Shown here: positions 44,650-53,662 of the stretch, piece after piece
How the letters are laid out: every line of letters begins with the position of its first letter
Numbering within the stretch: the stretch's first letter is position 1
Origin: GCA-958296115 sp965222445
GTDB lineage: Bacteria; Chloroflexota; Dehalococcoidia; Lucifugimonadales; CAJWER01
NCBI GenBank assembly: GCA_965222445.1
Contig: CBDCTY010000001.1
Location: forward strand, 310,001 to 374,000
DNA: 64,000 bases
Direction: 5' to 3'
The notes under the pieces: model-generated
The model's database searches: none
Seen by the model: the letters and a program-made list of their open reading frames with translations, nothing else
Told to the model about the DNA's origin: nothing
Made by a program: the position numbers and the translations under genes

Positions 44650-46008
44650 TTACTCCTGCGCCCGGAATCTGAAGGCGTAGAGGTCGGCATCCTTGAGGAC
44701 GAAGCGCAGCCTGACCGGGCGTCCGGCAATACGGCTCACGTCGCCGCCGCCGTTCCAGCCGATCACACCCTCTATCTCGTCGCCGAACTTCTCAGGGCAG
44801 TCGTCGAGGCTGAATCCGTCGATCGGCCGCCCCTCCACGTCCTGTACCTCCGCCCTGATAGACCCGACGGCGGACGTCGAGTAGTTTACTTCCAGCTCGC
44901 CGCCCTCGAACACGACCGGCACGGTGATAAGCTCGCCGCCGGCGTACCCGGCGTTCACTGACACGAAACCGTCGGTCCTCAGGGTGTACCGGCGAATCCT
45001 CTGGGAGGGCAGGTGCGAGTTCTCCATTCCGTACAGCGAGATCTCGGTGGGCGACGTGTGGAGAATCCCCGTCTCGATGTAGACTCCCCTGTCGTGCCAG
45101 TTGTTCTGGTCGAGGCCCGGACGGATGAACGCGTCCCTGAGGCTTCGGTCGAACCGGAGTCCGTCGCGGCTGGACATGAACACTATGTCGTTGACTCCCA
45201 CGCTGTAGGTCCATTCGGGGTCGGGGCTGCGCTCGACGACGTACCTGGACGGGAACATGAGGTATACGCCGGGGGCACGGTCGTACTTCACGCATGCGTT
45301 GGTATAGAAGTGCTCGTCGGGAGTCTCGCCCGTGTCGATGGACTCGAGCTCGCTCCACGTTCGGAAGTCCGGCGACGTGGCCCGGCGGATCCACCTGACG
45401 CCGCCCTTGAAGATGCCCGTGCCCGCGACGCCACGCGTGTAGGTCACGTACTGGCCCAGGTCGCCGTCCCAGAAGGAGATGTTGACGGAGTCGAAGGGGC
45501 CGTCGGTCAGTATGGGCTCGTCCTGAAGGAGGCGCCAGCGTATGCCGTCGGGAGAGGCCACGGCGAGCAGGTCCCTCGTGCGCACGACCGCCTTGTACCG
45601 CTCGTCGTCGGGCACGTCCGGGTTGGGGTCCCTGAAGGGGACCATGTTCGCCCCCGGGCCCATCCAGACGACGTTGTTTTCCGTCGAGCCGTCGACCTCG
45701 AACTGGCCGAGGCTCGGCTTCTGCCAGGTGATGCCGTCCTCGCTCTCCGCGTACAGCGTGTCATGGCCGCTGCGCTTCAAGAGCTGCCCCGTATTGTGCT
45801 CGCTCCGATACCAGGCCCTGAAACGGCCGCCGTCCCTCATGAAACCGGCCGCACAGGGACTCAGGTCCCATGGACGGTCCCCCTCGATGGCGGGAGCCTG
45901 GCGCACCGGCTCCTGAAGCACGCGCTCGGCCCCTCTCGTCTCCTCGATCAGGAGATCGTCCACGAATAGCTGCCTGTCCGAACCTATGTGATTGGGAGAG
46001 ACTCCCAT
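44650..46008 (-). CDS. RQLFVDD-type beta-propeller-like protein, paralog 1
   Basis: A 452-residue paralog of the genes at 36057 and 37476. The N-terminus is GSDRQLFVDDLLIEETRG, with SEDGITWQKPSLGQFEV, FWDGDLGQYVTYTRGVAG, MSSRDGLRFDRSLRDAF and C-terminal LEVNYSTSAVGSIRAEVQD ending DADLYAFRF. ATG 46008 is seven bases after GGAGG. It lies seven bases before the giant oxidase start and 52 bp after the second permease pair, so it joins the transport genes to the copper genes. It is closer in internal motifs to paralog 2 than to paralog 3. Enzymatic activity is not established. Confidence 0.72.
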   Translation of the reverse strand: MGVSPNHIGSDRQLFVDDLLIEETRGAERVLQEPVRQAPAIEGDRPWDLSPCAAGFMRDGGRFRAWYRSEHNTGQLLKRSGHDTLYAESEDGITWQKPSLGQFEVDGSTENNVVWMGPGANMVPFRDPNPDVPDDERYKAVVRTRDLLAVASPDGIRWRLLQDEPILTDGPFDSVNISFWDGDLGQYVTYTRGVAGTGIFKGGVRWIRRATSPDFRTWSELESIDTGETPDEHFYTNACVKYDRAPGVYLMFPSRYVVERSPDPEWTYSVGVNDIVFMSSRDGLRFDRSLRDAFIRPGLDQNNWHDRGVYIETGILHTSPTEISLYGMENSHLPSQRIRRYTLRTDGFVSVNAGYAGGELITVPVVFEGGELEVNYSTSAVGSIRAEVQDVEGRPIDGFSLDDCPEKFGDEIEGVIGWNGGGDVSRIAGRPVRLRFVLKDADLYAFRFRAQE

Positions 46009-46060
46009 TTCGACACCTCCATTCTCTATCTCGTAGGCTTTGGCATTGTTACCTAGTCGT

Positions 46061-47152
46061 TCATCGGGGCGTACCTCGCAGCTGGAACGGGTCCAGCCAG
46101 CCCCTCAACCCTGTCGCGAGCAGATTGAATCCGAGTATTGCGACCATGAAGGCCAGGGCCGGCGCCATCGGCAGCCACGGCCAGTTGAAGATCGAGAGCC
46201 GTGTCCCGGACAGCATACCAGCCCACTCCGGGAGCTTCGGCGACCGCACCACCTGGGGCACGTATTCGAAGAAGGACTCGCCTAGGAACAGCCCCAGGAA
46301 TCCCAGCTCCCCCAGGGTGAGCAGTATCGCGCTGAGCTCCAGGGCCGCTGCCGGGATGAGCTGGGGCGCAAGGTTCGGCAGCAGATGGCGGCGCGCTATG
46401 TGCAGTGGCGTCGAGCCCAGCGCGATGGCGGCGTCCAAGTACGGCTGGCCCCTGATCCACCGCACGGACCCGTGCACAATGTTCGTCAGCTCCGCCCAGC
46501 CCGTTAGCCCCAGGCCAAGCAGGAAGACGCCGAATCCGAGTCTGGGGCCTATCGTCAGAATGAAGACGAAGGCGAACAGCAGGCTCGGGATCGACGACGA
46601 CACGGCGCCGAAGGAGAGTATCTGCTGGCCGACTGCGCCGCCCCGCCACCCGGCCACGCCCCCAAGCCCGCCGCCGAGCAGGAGGCGTAAGACGGCCGCC
46701 GCCACGCACAGGACAAGGGTCCGCTCGGTGCCGTATACGATCCGTGTCAGCAGGTCGCGGCCCTCCCTGTCCGTCCCTGCCGGGTACGGCGAGCTTGGCG
46801 GGAACGGCCTTCCCCGCACCTCGCCGTCGATGAGCTGCAGGGTCCTCCCTACCTCCTCCGGGCCGTAGGGCGAAAGGAAGCCCGGCCAGAGCGCGGCGAC
46901 GAACACCGCGACGGCGACGAGGCACCCGGCGATCAGCGCAGGGTTGCCCAGGAACCTGATGGCCAGCTCGGTGACGCGCTCCAGCCGCGTTCGACTGCCC
47001 AGCGCCTGGCCGGACCGCACGGCCAACCTCAGCCGGGGGGCCCAGAAGCGCGCGGTGAAGCTGATCGCAAAGAGCACGACGAGCGCAGCGAGCAGGACGG
47101 ACCTGTTGTCCAAGTACCACACTGAGGCGGCCGGCATTGGCTCGGTGGGCAT
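46061..47152 (-). CDS. ABC transporter permease, DppC-like (second pair)
   Basis: A 363-residue inner-membrane permease of the peptide/nickel/opine family. The EAA loop is AIALGSTPLHIARRHLLPNL, and the segment AGTDREGRDLLTRIVYGTERTL is typical of DppC/OppC. An additional N-terminal membrane segment (SVLLAALVVLFAISFTA) precedes the usual first helix. It forms a pair with the gene at 47181. The pair is clearly more divergent than the permeases at 51602-53662 and may be used with the same ATPases. Confidence 0.85.
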   Translation of the reverse strand: MPTEPMPAASVWYLDNRSVLLAALVVLFAISFTARFWAPRLRLAVRSGQALGSRTRLERVTELAIRFLGNPALIAGCLVAVAVFVAALWPGFLSPYGPEEVGRTLQLIDGEVRGRPFPPSSPYPAGTDREGRDLLTRIVYGTERTLVLCVAAAVLRLLLGGGLGGVAGWRGGAVGQQILSFGAVSSSIPSLLFAFVFILTIGPRLGFGVFLLGLGLTGWAELTNIVHGSVRWIRGQPYLDAAIALGSTPLHIARRHLLPNLAPQLIPAAALELSAILLTLGELGFLGLFLGESFFEYVPQVVRSPKLPEWAGMLSGTRLSIFNWPWLPMAPALAFMVAILGFNLLATGLRGWLDPFQLRGTPR

Positions 47153-47180
47153 ATGGCCTAGACTCCCACCCCCGGAATCG

Positions 47181-48146
47181 TCACGACACCGCCCCCCCTG
47201 CCTCTGCCACCCTGGGGTCGACGCGGTTGATGATCACCTTCACGACTGTGTTGAGTATCAGGAAGGTGATACCGACGGAAACCAGCATGTAGCTGGCCAT
47301 CTCGGCGTCCCTGTCTGCCGCCGCGTCCAGGAGCCGGAAGCCTATCCCTCCCCAGTTGAACAGCCACTCGACTATGAGGAGACTGCTCATAGAGAAGTAG
47401 AAGGAGGAGTTGAGGCTGGTCAGTGCGGGCGCGGCGACGTTGCGCAGGATGTGGCGAAGCAGCACCGTCCTGCGGAGCAGCCCCTTGGCGCGGGCTGTGC
47501 GCACGTAGTCGGAGTAGATGACCTCCTGCAGTGCGCCTATGGTGACCTGCGTCATGTACGCCATCGGACGCACCGAGAGCACCAGCGCCGGAGCGAGGAG
47601 CCGCCTGACGTCGAACACCGTCACCTCGGGGCTCAGCAGGACAAGCCGTTCCCCAAATGCCGGGCCGATGTACCGGATGAAGAGGAGCAGAATCAGCACT
47701 GCCAGGAGAAAGCTGGGTGTCAGCACACCAACGTAGCTGACCGCCGACGCCAGCCCTGCAAAGGGGGAACGTGGGCGCAGTCCGCCCGCCAGGCCCAGCA
47801 GGAGGCCGGCGAGCGCACCGATGACCACGGCGGTCAGCATGAGCGTCACGCTGCGGACGTATGCATCCCGCACGATACCCAGGTCTCCCCCAGAATCGAA
47901 GATATCGTAGGCGAACCTGAAGGTATCGGCGAAGGCGCTCTGGATGGAGGTCAGCGCGACGTATATCGACCTGAGTACCGGCTGGTCCAGCGTCGCGAAG
48001 CTGAAGAACGTGACGAGGATGAATACGAGGACGACCCTGTATGCGAGCAGAAGAAGGGTGCGCAGGGGTCCCCTCGATTCAGGCCAGGTGGCAGGCCACC
48101 CAGTGGTTCTCCCGAACGTCGCGCAGGAGCGGCTCCTCTTCCGCAC
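47181..48146 (-). CDS. ABC transporter permease, DppB-like (second pair, unusual N-terminus)
   Basis: A peptide-family permease with EAA loop VRTARAKGLLRRTVLLRHIL and RPMAYMTQVTIGALQEV. The first membrane helix (LAYRVVLVFILVTFFSF) begins about residue 34, and the N-terminal loop differs from standard DppB. The only ordinary start codon upstream of that helix is GTG 48146, which overlaps the ATPase gene by 68 bp; a CTG at 48065 after GAGGGG is an alternative non-standard start. Between helices there is an extra stretch (LTSIQSAFADTFRFAYDIFD). The pair with 46061 suggests a second transporter configuration. Confidence 0.75.
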   Translation of the reverse strand: MRKRSRSCATFGRTTGWPATWPESRGPLRTLLLLAYRVVLVFILVTFFSFATLDQPVLRSIYVALTSIQSAFADTFRFAYDIFDSGGDLGIVRDAYVRSVTLMLTAVVIGALAGLLLGLAGGLRPRSPFAGLASAVSYVGVLTPSFLLAVLILLLFIRYIGPAFGERLVLLSPEVTVFDVRRLLAPALVLSVRPMAYMTQVTIGALQEVIYSDYVRTARAKGLLRRTVLLRHILRNVAAPALTSLNSSFYFSMSSLLIVEWLFNWGGIGFRLLDAAADRDAEMASYMLVSVGITFLILNTVVKVIINRVDPRVAEAGGAVS

Positions 48147-49089
48147 ACCGGTCTACCACTATCGGGCAGCGTGTCCTGAAGCGGCAGCCGCTCGGCGGAT
48201 TGATTGGGCTGGGCACGTCGCCCTCCAAAATGATCCGCGTCCGGGTCTTGGCCTGCGCGGGGTTGGGTATCGGTACGCTCGACAGCAGTGCCTGCGTGTA
48301 CGGGTGGCGCGGGTTGTCGTGGAGGTCATCGATGCTGGTCTGCTCCACCACCTTCCCCAGATACATCACCGCCACTCGGTCGCTGATGTGGCGTACCACG
48401 CGCAGGTCGTGTGATATGAACAGGTAGGTGAGGTTGAACTGGTCCTGCAGCTCTTCGAGCAGGTTGATTATCTGTGCCTGAATGGAGACGTCGAGGGCCG
48501 AGATCGGCTCGTCGCAGACGATGAACTCCGGCTCGACCGACAGGGCGCGGGCGATCACGATTCGCTGCAGCTGGCCTCCGCTGAACTCGTGGGGGTATCG
48601 ATTCTTGAAATAGGGATTCAGTCCGACCGTGGCAAGGAGCTCCTCCACCTTGTCCTCTACCTCGTCCTTGGCGACGACTCCATGGACTAGGAGGGGCTCG
48701 CCGACGGCCTGCCCGATGGTCATCCTGGGGTCCAGAGCAGCCTGGGGGTCCTGGAAGATGATCTGCATCCTCTGACGGAAGGGACGCATCTCCTTTCCGT
48801 TCAGGCCCGTCAGATTCTGTCCATCGTAGTAGACCTCTCCAGAGGTCGCCCTCTCAAGCTGAAGTATCGTGTATCCCAAAGTGGACTTGCCGCACCCGCT
48901 CTCACCGACGAGACCCAGGGTCTCACCCTTACTGATGGACAAGCTCACTCCATCGACGGCGCGAACCGTCTGCTTGATCGCGCCTATGCCGAAGATGATG
49001 CCCTTGGTTCCAGTCTTGAAGTGCGTCTGCAGATCGCGCACTTCAAGAAGGGCGCCGTTCTGCGTGGTGGAATCCTGCCGAACCGTCAC
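48079..49089 (-). CDS. Peptide-family ABC transporter ATP-binding protein, DppF/OppF-like
   Basis: A 336-residue ATPase. Walker A GESGCGKSTLGYT, Q-loop FQDPQAALDP, signature FSGGQLQRIVIARAL and Walker B FIVCDEPISALDV are complete. The C-terminal oligopeptide-type domain has the Cys cluster region (CRFRTRCPIV) typical of this subfamily. The start is GTG 49089, which overlaps the stop of the partner ATPase by one base. It energises uptake through the DppB/C permeases in this cluster. Confidence 0.93.
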   Translation of the reverse strand: MTVRQDSTTQNGALLEVRDLQTHFKTGTKGIIFGIGAIKQTVRAVDGVSLSISKGETLGLVGESGCGKSTLGYTILQLERATSGEVYYDGQNLTGLNGKEMRPFRQRMQIIFQDPQAALDPRMTIGQAVGEPLLVHGVVAKDEVEDKVEELLATVGLNPYFKNRYPHEFSGGQLQRIVIARALSVEPEFIVCDEPISALDVSIQAQIINLLEELQDQFNLTYLFISHDLRVVRHISDRVAVMYLGKVVEQTSIDDLHDNPRHPYTQALLSSVPIPNPAQAKTRTRIILEGDVPSPINPPSGCRFRTRCPIVVDRCAEEEPLLRDVRENHWVACHLA

Positions 49090-50096
49090 TACATCTCTCC
49101 CTTGGCGGCCCCGTTCGAGCTTACGGTCAGCGGGTTCCAGCAGGCCGCGTAGTGATCAGTACCGACCTCAGTCAACATTGGATTCTCTTCCGTGCACCGG
49201 TCGACAGGGCCATCGCACCGCGGCGCGAAGGGGCACCCGGGCTTGAGGTTTGCCAAGTGGGGCGGCAAGCCGTGGATGGACTCCAAACGGTCCGCCTCTC
49301 TCCTCTCCATCGAGGGTAGAGCCCGGAGCAGCATTGACGTATACCTGTGCTTCGGGTTCTCGAAGATCTCCTGCACCGGCGCCGTCTCTACTATGAATCC
49401 AGCGTACATCACGGCGACCCGGTCGCACAGCTCGGCGATGACTCCCAGATCGTGGGTAATCCAGATTACCGACGTGCCCCTCTCTTCCTTGAGGTCGCGA
49501 ACGAGGTCGAGAAGCTGGGCCTGTACAGTCACGTCCAGAGCCGTCGTGGGTTCGTCCGCTATTAGCAGGAGAGGATCGCAGGACACGGCGATCGCGATCA
49601 TCGCCCTCTGGCGCATTCCGCCGCTGAACTGGAACGGGTAGTCGTAGTAGCGGGATTCGGCCGACGGTATCCCTACCCTATCCAGGATTTCGACGGCCCG
49701 CTTTCGCGCCGTTTCTTCATTGTGGCCCAGGTGGACCTGCATCGTCTCGGCAATCTGCGGGCCCACCTTCATGGTCGGGTTCAGGGAGGTCGCCGGGTCC
49801 TGGAAGACCATGCCCATCTTGGTGGCGCGCCGCTCCCTGAGGTCCTTGTCCGACAGTTCCGTGATCACTTCCCCATCGAGCTCGACGCGCCCGCCGACTA
49901 TTTGTCCAGGGGGGTTCGGGACGAGCCCCATGATGGAGAGCGCGGTCATCGTCTTGCCTGAGCCGCTCTCGCCCACGATGCCAAGCGTCTCGCCCGGCTG
50001 CACATCGAAGGACACATTGTTGACGGCCTTGACGGCGCCCTCGCGTGACGCGAGGTGAGTCTCCAGATTTGCGACAGACAGGACTGGCTTCGCCAC
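49089..50096 (-). CDS. Peptide-family ABC transporter ATP-binding protein, DppD/OppD-like
   Basis: A 335-residue ATPase with Walker A GESGSGKTMTALS, Q-loop FQDPATSLNP, signature FSGGMRQRAMIAIA and Walker B LLIADEPTTALDV. The C-terminal domain holds GCPFAPRCDGPVDRCTEENP, the Cys motif found in OppD/DppD. It is coupled to the DppF-like gene by a one-base overlap. Upstream, a 328-bp gap containing a small mobile element separates it from a decayed gene. Confidence 0.93.
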   Translation of the reverse strand: MAKPVLSVANLETHLASREGAVKAVNNVSFDVQPGETLGIVGESGSGKTMTALSIMGLVPNPPGQIVGGRVELDGEVITELSDKDLRERRATKMGMVFQDPATSLNPTMKVGPQIAETMQVHLGHNEETARKRAVEILDRVGIPSAESRYYDYPFQFSGGMRQRAMIAIAVSCDPLLLIADEPTTALDVTVQAQLLDLVRDLKEERGTSVIWITHDLGVIAELCDRVAVMYAGFIVETAPVQEIFENPKHRYTSMLLRALPSMERREADRLESIHGLPPHLANLKPGCPFAPRCDGPVDRCTEENPMLTEVGTDHYAACWNPLTVSSNGAAKGEM

Positions 50097-50249
50097 GTTA
50101 GATTCCCCTTCGCTATCGCCTGACTTGCCTGGGATTGAGGGCGTCGGCCCTGTAATCCTTCTCCAATACCGTGTGGCCCCGGTACATAGGGGCTCGGTAC
50201 CGGAGTCTAGCGCCTGCGCCGTCTCCAGTCAACTCTACCGCTCCAATGG

Positions 50250-50361
50250 CAGGGCCTTTCCATTGTCCCATAACCACATACCGTCATTCCCGCGCAGGCG
50301 GGAATCCAGGTGGGCGGTAGGGTATGTCCCTTCCGCAGGGAGCCAACTTTGGAAAGGCCCC
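50250..50361. mobile_element. MITE-like element A with 9-bp target duplication
   Basis: Inverted ends: left AGGGCCTTTCCATTGT (50251-50266), right AACTTTGGAAAGGCCC (50345-50360). The 9-bp sequence CTCCAATGG occurs directly on each side (50241-50249 and 50363-50371), a probable target-site duplication. The inside carries the repeat TCATTCCCGCGCAGGCGGGA. Total about 112 bp, non-coding. It is related by its ends to element B at 53786-53975. It occupies the middle of the 316-bp gap upstream of the DppD-like gene. Confidence 0.75.
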
Positions 50362-50423
50362 GCTCCAATGGGGGTCAGGACTACGCCGTCCGGTTGGAGC
50401 GGCGATGGCTCATCACACCCCCG

Positions 50424-51455
50424 CTAAGTCTGGTAGCCGGGTGTCCGGGAGTCCCATCCAACCCATCGCCTTGCTCTGCGCCTCGACAGCCACAGGCTGA
50501 CACGGCGGTAAACGGCTAGCAGGCCAATCGCCCCAGGGACCGTCAACACGACCAAGACCCAACCCAGGGTCGAGTACACCCTCGGCACCCGACATGAACC
50601 GAACAAAAGGCAGGCCCTCGGCAACCTGCTCCCAGGCATCGCCGCCGTCGGCCGAGCGGTAGATGCCGCTGTGCAGCGTGCCACCGAAGGCGGTCGAGTC
50701 AAACTCGAACGAGGGCGACAGGCTGATGGACATGGCGGAGACGTTCTTGAGGTCTTCGTAGATCTCCCAGGTCACTCCGCCGTCGGTGGAGCGGAAGATT
50801 CCGCCGGCGGCGTCACGTACCGCAGGGCGCCCCACATGTAGGAAATAACGCGTTCACCGAGCATACCGGCGAAGACTGTGGAGTCGCGCTCGAACGCCGG
50901 GGAGAATTCGATGGAGACGACCGTGGCCCCGGTCAGACCCTCCGTTGCCCGCTGCCAGGAGCTGCCGCCGTCGGTAGACCGATACAGACCGTCGCTGACT
51001 CCTGCGAATACGTGGCATAGGCGGCGAAACCTGGCGACACGGCCAGGGACAGGACACGCATATTGGCGGGCCCGTCGACAGTCCGTTTCCAGGTCGTCCC
51101 GTCGTCTGTCGACTTGTACACCCCGTCGGGCCCGCCCGCGAACACGGTGGCGTCCGTCCCAAACGCTGGCGAGACGGCGAGGGCGCGGATCGACCTGTGC
51201 CCCAACCCCGCGCTGACCCCGTGCCAAGTATCGCCGCGGTCAGTGGACCTGTAGATACCCGCACCGTCGGTGCCCGCGAAAATCGTCCCGTCGGTCTCGA
51301 ATTGTGGGGAGGCGGTGAGAGCCCAGACGTAGCCGCCCCCCTGGACCCGCTGGCTCCCATGACCCATCGGCGGCAACCGGGCGGAACTGTGTCAGTGCCG
51401 CCAAGAGCAAGAGGAATGCCGCAATCAGGGCAATTCGGGAAGGCTTGACCAACAT
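50424..51455 (-). pseudogene. BNR-repeat (Ycf48/sialidase-like) secreted protein, frameshifted
   Basis: Starting from ATG 51455 the frame encodes a signal peptide (IALIAAFLLLLAALTQF). The coding signal then jumps between frames at about 51335 (a C-run), 51010, 50815 and 50580. In the successive frames BNR/Asp-box motifs are clear: GIYRSTDRGDTWHG, GVYKSTDDGTTWKR, GLYRSTDGGSSWQR, GIFRSTDGGVTWE and GIYRSADGGDAWEQ. The last frame ends with a membrane helix (TLGWVLVVLTVPGAIGLLAV) and a basic tail. Thus it was a secreted, C-terminally anchored beta-propeller of about 340 residues. Four shifts indicate decay, unless the assembly is poor here. It lies between the permease and ATPase genes of the transporter. 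Confidence 0.8.
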
Positions 51456-51601
51456 ATCAGCCTCCTCAGGCCTGCTTCAGCCTCTATGGCAATAGGCTGT
51501 TGGAGAACTTCTCGTCGGCGGACGACTCCCCGGCAGGCTCACATCCGCCCCTGTACTCGTGCACAGGAGCGACTTCCAGGATCCTGTTTCCAGGTTCGCA
51601 G

Positions 51602-52582
51602 CTAGCGCCTGATTTGCCTGGGGTTTAGGGCGTCGTTCAGTCCGTCGCCCAGGTAGTTGAACCCGAAGACGGCGATCCCCAGCAGAATGCCAGGCATCAG
51701 CACCTCCCATGGGTAGAGGCGCCACTGGGGCAGCGCGGTGTTGATCATGTCTCCCCAGCTTGCGGCAGGCGGCTGTATGCCCAGCCCGAAGAAGCTGAGG
51801 GACGACTCCAGGAGGAGGATGCCCCCAATGGCCCCGCTGATCCCCACAACGAGGGGGGCGATGGCGTTGGGGATCAGATGCTTCCTGATGATGAGCCACG
51901 TCGGCATGCCCAGCGCTATCTCTGCCCGGATGAAGTCCTGCTCCCTAAGCGACAGTATCTGACCGCGTATGAGCCGGGCCGTGCCCGACCAGTTCACCAT
52001 CGCCAGGGCGCCGAACAGGATGATGTAGTCGATGAATATGGTCTCGTCGAGTATTTCCCAGCGCGTCTGTTGCTTCAGGTCTCCCATGAGCTTCACTACC
52101 GGAGTCCTGATAGACGCGGACAGGAATGCGGCAAACAGGAAATCGGGAAAGCTGAAGAGCACGTCCACTATCCGCATGATGATATCGTCGACCACGCCCT
52201 TGAAGTAGCCCGCAATGGCCCCCATGGTTATGCCGATGGTCTGGCCGAGTATGATCGTGATCGCCGCAGCGAAGACGGCCGTCCGGGCGCCGTGCATCAG
52301 GCGACTCAGGATGTCGCGGCCCACCTTGTCCGTCCCCAGCCAGTACTCACTGCTGGGCCCGTCGTGGGGCTTGGAGCCTGAGCGCATGAAGGTCTCCAGG
52401 TAGTCCTTGGGGGCAAGCACACTGCCGAAGACGCCCAGGAACAGGATGATGCCCACCACGACCATCCCGAACACCGCCGTCTTGTTGCGAACGAGACGCT
52501 CGAAGCCATCCAGCCACAGGCTGCGCTGTTTGACCTCCTCGAAGTCCTCTATCGAAGTAGCGCGGACCGCTCGCTCGCTCAT
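51602..52582 (-). CDS. ABC transporter permease, DppC-like (first pair)
   Basis: A 326-residue permease of the dipeptide/nickel family. It has the OppC-type N-terminal domain, the typical segment LGTDKVGRDILSRLMHGARTAVF in parts, and the EAA loop AEIALGMPTWLIIRKHLIPNA. An enlarged cytoplasmic stretch (VVKLMGDLKQQTRWEILDET) lies between helices 3 and 4. It ends SLFY-like with LGDGLNDALNPR, as is standard. It follows its DppB partner by 105 bp and precedes the decayed BNR gene. Confidence 0.93.
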   Translation of the reverse strand: MSERAVRATSIEDFEEVKQRSLWLDGFERLVRNKTAVFGMVVVGIILFLGVFGSVLAPKDYLETFMRSGSKPHDGPSSEYWLGTDKVGRDILSRLMHGARTAVFAAAITIILGQTIGITMGAIAGYFKGVVDDIIMRIVDVLFSFPDFLFAAFLSASIRTPVVKLMGDLKQQTRWEILDETIFIDYIILFGALAMVNWSGTARLIRGQILSLREQDFIRAEIALGMPTWLIIRKHLIPNAIAPLVVGISGAIGGILLLESSLSFFGLGIQPPAASWGDMINTALPQWRLYPWEVLMPGILLGIAVFGFNYLGDGLNDALNPRQIRR

Positions 52583-52687
52583 TTCGGGCGTACCTCGCCA
52601 GACACGAACACTTCGCCCAGACGGAAGACTGTTACGCCCCTAGCCTCTCGTTGAGGAAGGAGAGGGATAGGCGTGAAGCTATGCCGG

Positions 52688-53662
52688 CTACGCATACCGC
52701 ACCCTGGGGTCCAGCATACCGTAGCCGAGATCGACCAGAAGATTGGCAAGGATGATGATCGTCGCACCGATCATGGTGGTTGCGAGAATCACTGGATAGT
52801 CTCTCGACTGGAAGGCGTTGATTCCCATTCCCGCGAACCCGGGAATGGCGAATATGCGCTCGATGAATACGGCCCCCGTCACCAGTCCACTGAGCGTAAG
52901 GCCCATGCTGGTGAGGACGGGCGTCAGGGAGTTTTTGAGCATGTGCTTTCTGACCACACGCCGCTCGAACAGGCCCTTAGCCCGGGCAGTCCGGACGTAG
53001 TTCTGGCGTATCACCTCCAGAACGCCTGCCCGCGTCAGACGCACGATCCCCAGCAGCCCCGTAACCACGAGGATCGAGATGGGCAAGAACGTTCGGGTGC
53101 TGAACAGGCCGTGCCAGCCGATTGGAATCCTGTTGTTCCACGTAATCCCTAAGAGCTCAAGGAGATCGGGCAGCCAGAGCACCGTTATCACCATCATGAG
53201 CGGGGCCAGGACTATCACGTGTATCGAGCTCCCCACTATGGAGCCCGTGACGATTATGTAGTCGATCCAGGTGTTCTGTTTGCTCGCGGCAAGGGTCCCT
53301 AATGGAATCCCGATGGCGATAAGCAAGAAGCCAGCCGCCATTCCAATCTGGGCACTGATCGGGAAGGCCGCCCATACCATCTCCCCTATCGACTGTTTAC
53401 CGCGCCCCACGCGAAGCGGCTGCCCCATGTCTCCCTGGGCCAACTTCCAGACATAGTCGCCGAACTGCACCCAGAAGGGGCGGTCCAGCCCGTAGTGCTT
53501 CCTCAGCCGAGCGAGCACCTCTTCGTCCAGGACGTAGTCCTCGCCGAACTGGATCTCCAACGGGTCGCCTGGGGCGTAAAACCCGAACGCAAACGTTATG
53601 AACAGGATGACCAACAGGACCGGAACGAGGAGTACGACCCGCCTGAGCGTGTATATCAGCAT
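52688..53662 (-). CDS. ABC transporter permease, DppB-like (first pair)
   Basis: A 324-residue permease. The N-terminus (LIYTLRRVVLLVPVLLVILFITFAFG in parts) and the segment HYGLDRPFWVQFGDYVWKLAQGDMG in parts are typical of DppB/OppB. The EAA loop is VRTARAKGLFERRVVRKHML, and it ends in LVDLGYGMLDPRVRYA. It is canonical in length and forms the inner-membrane channel with the DppC-like gene downstream. Element B lies directly upstream, between it and the amidohydrolase. Confidence 0.94.
   Translation of the reverse strand: MLIYTLRRVVLLVPVLLVILFITFAFGFYAPGDPLEIQFGEDYVLDEEVLARLRKHYGLDRPFWVQFGDYVWKLAQGDMGQPLRVGRGKQSIGEMVWAAFPISAQIGMAAGFLLIAIGIPLGTLAASKQNTWIDYIIVTGSIVGSSIHVIVLAPLMMVITVLWLPDLLELLGITWNNRIPIGWHGLFSTRTFLPISILVVTGLLGIVRLTRAGVLEVIRQNYVRTARAKGLFERRVVRKHMLKNSLTPVLTSMGLTLSGLVTGAVFIERIFAIPGFAGMGINAFQSRDYPVILATTMIGATIIILANLLVDLGYGMLDPRVRYA

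Noticed and set aside
46053..47120. A 355-residue minus-strand frame overlapping the second DppC-like permease
   Set aside because: It is the neighbouring frame of the same strand; the chosen frame has membrane helices and an EAA loop, while this one is Arg/Gly-rich without helices.
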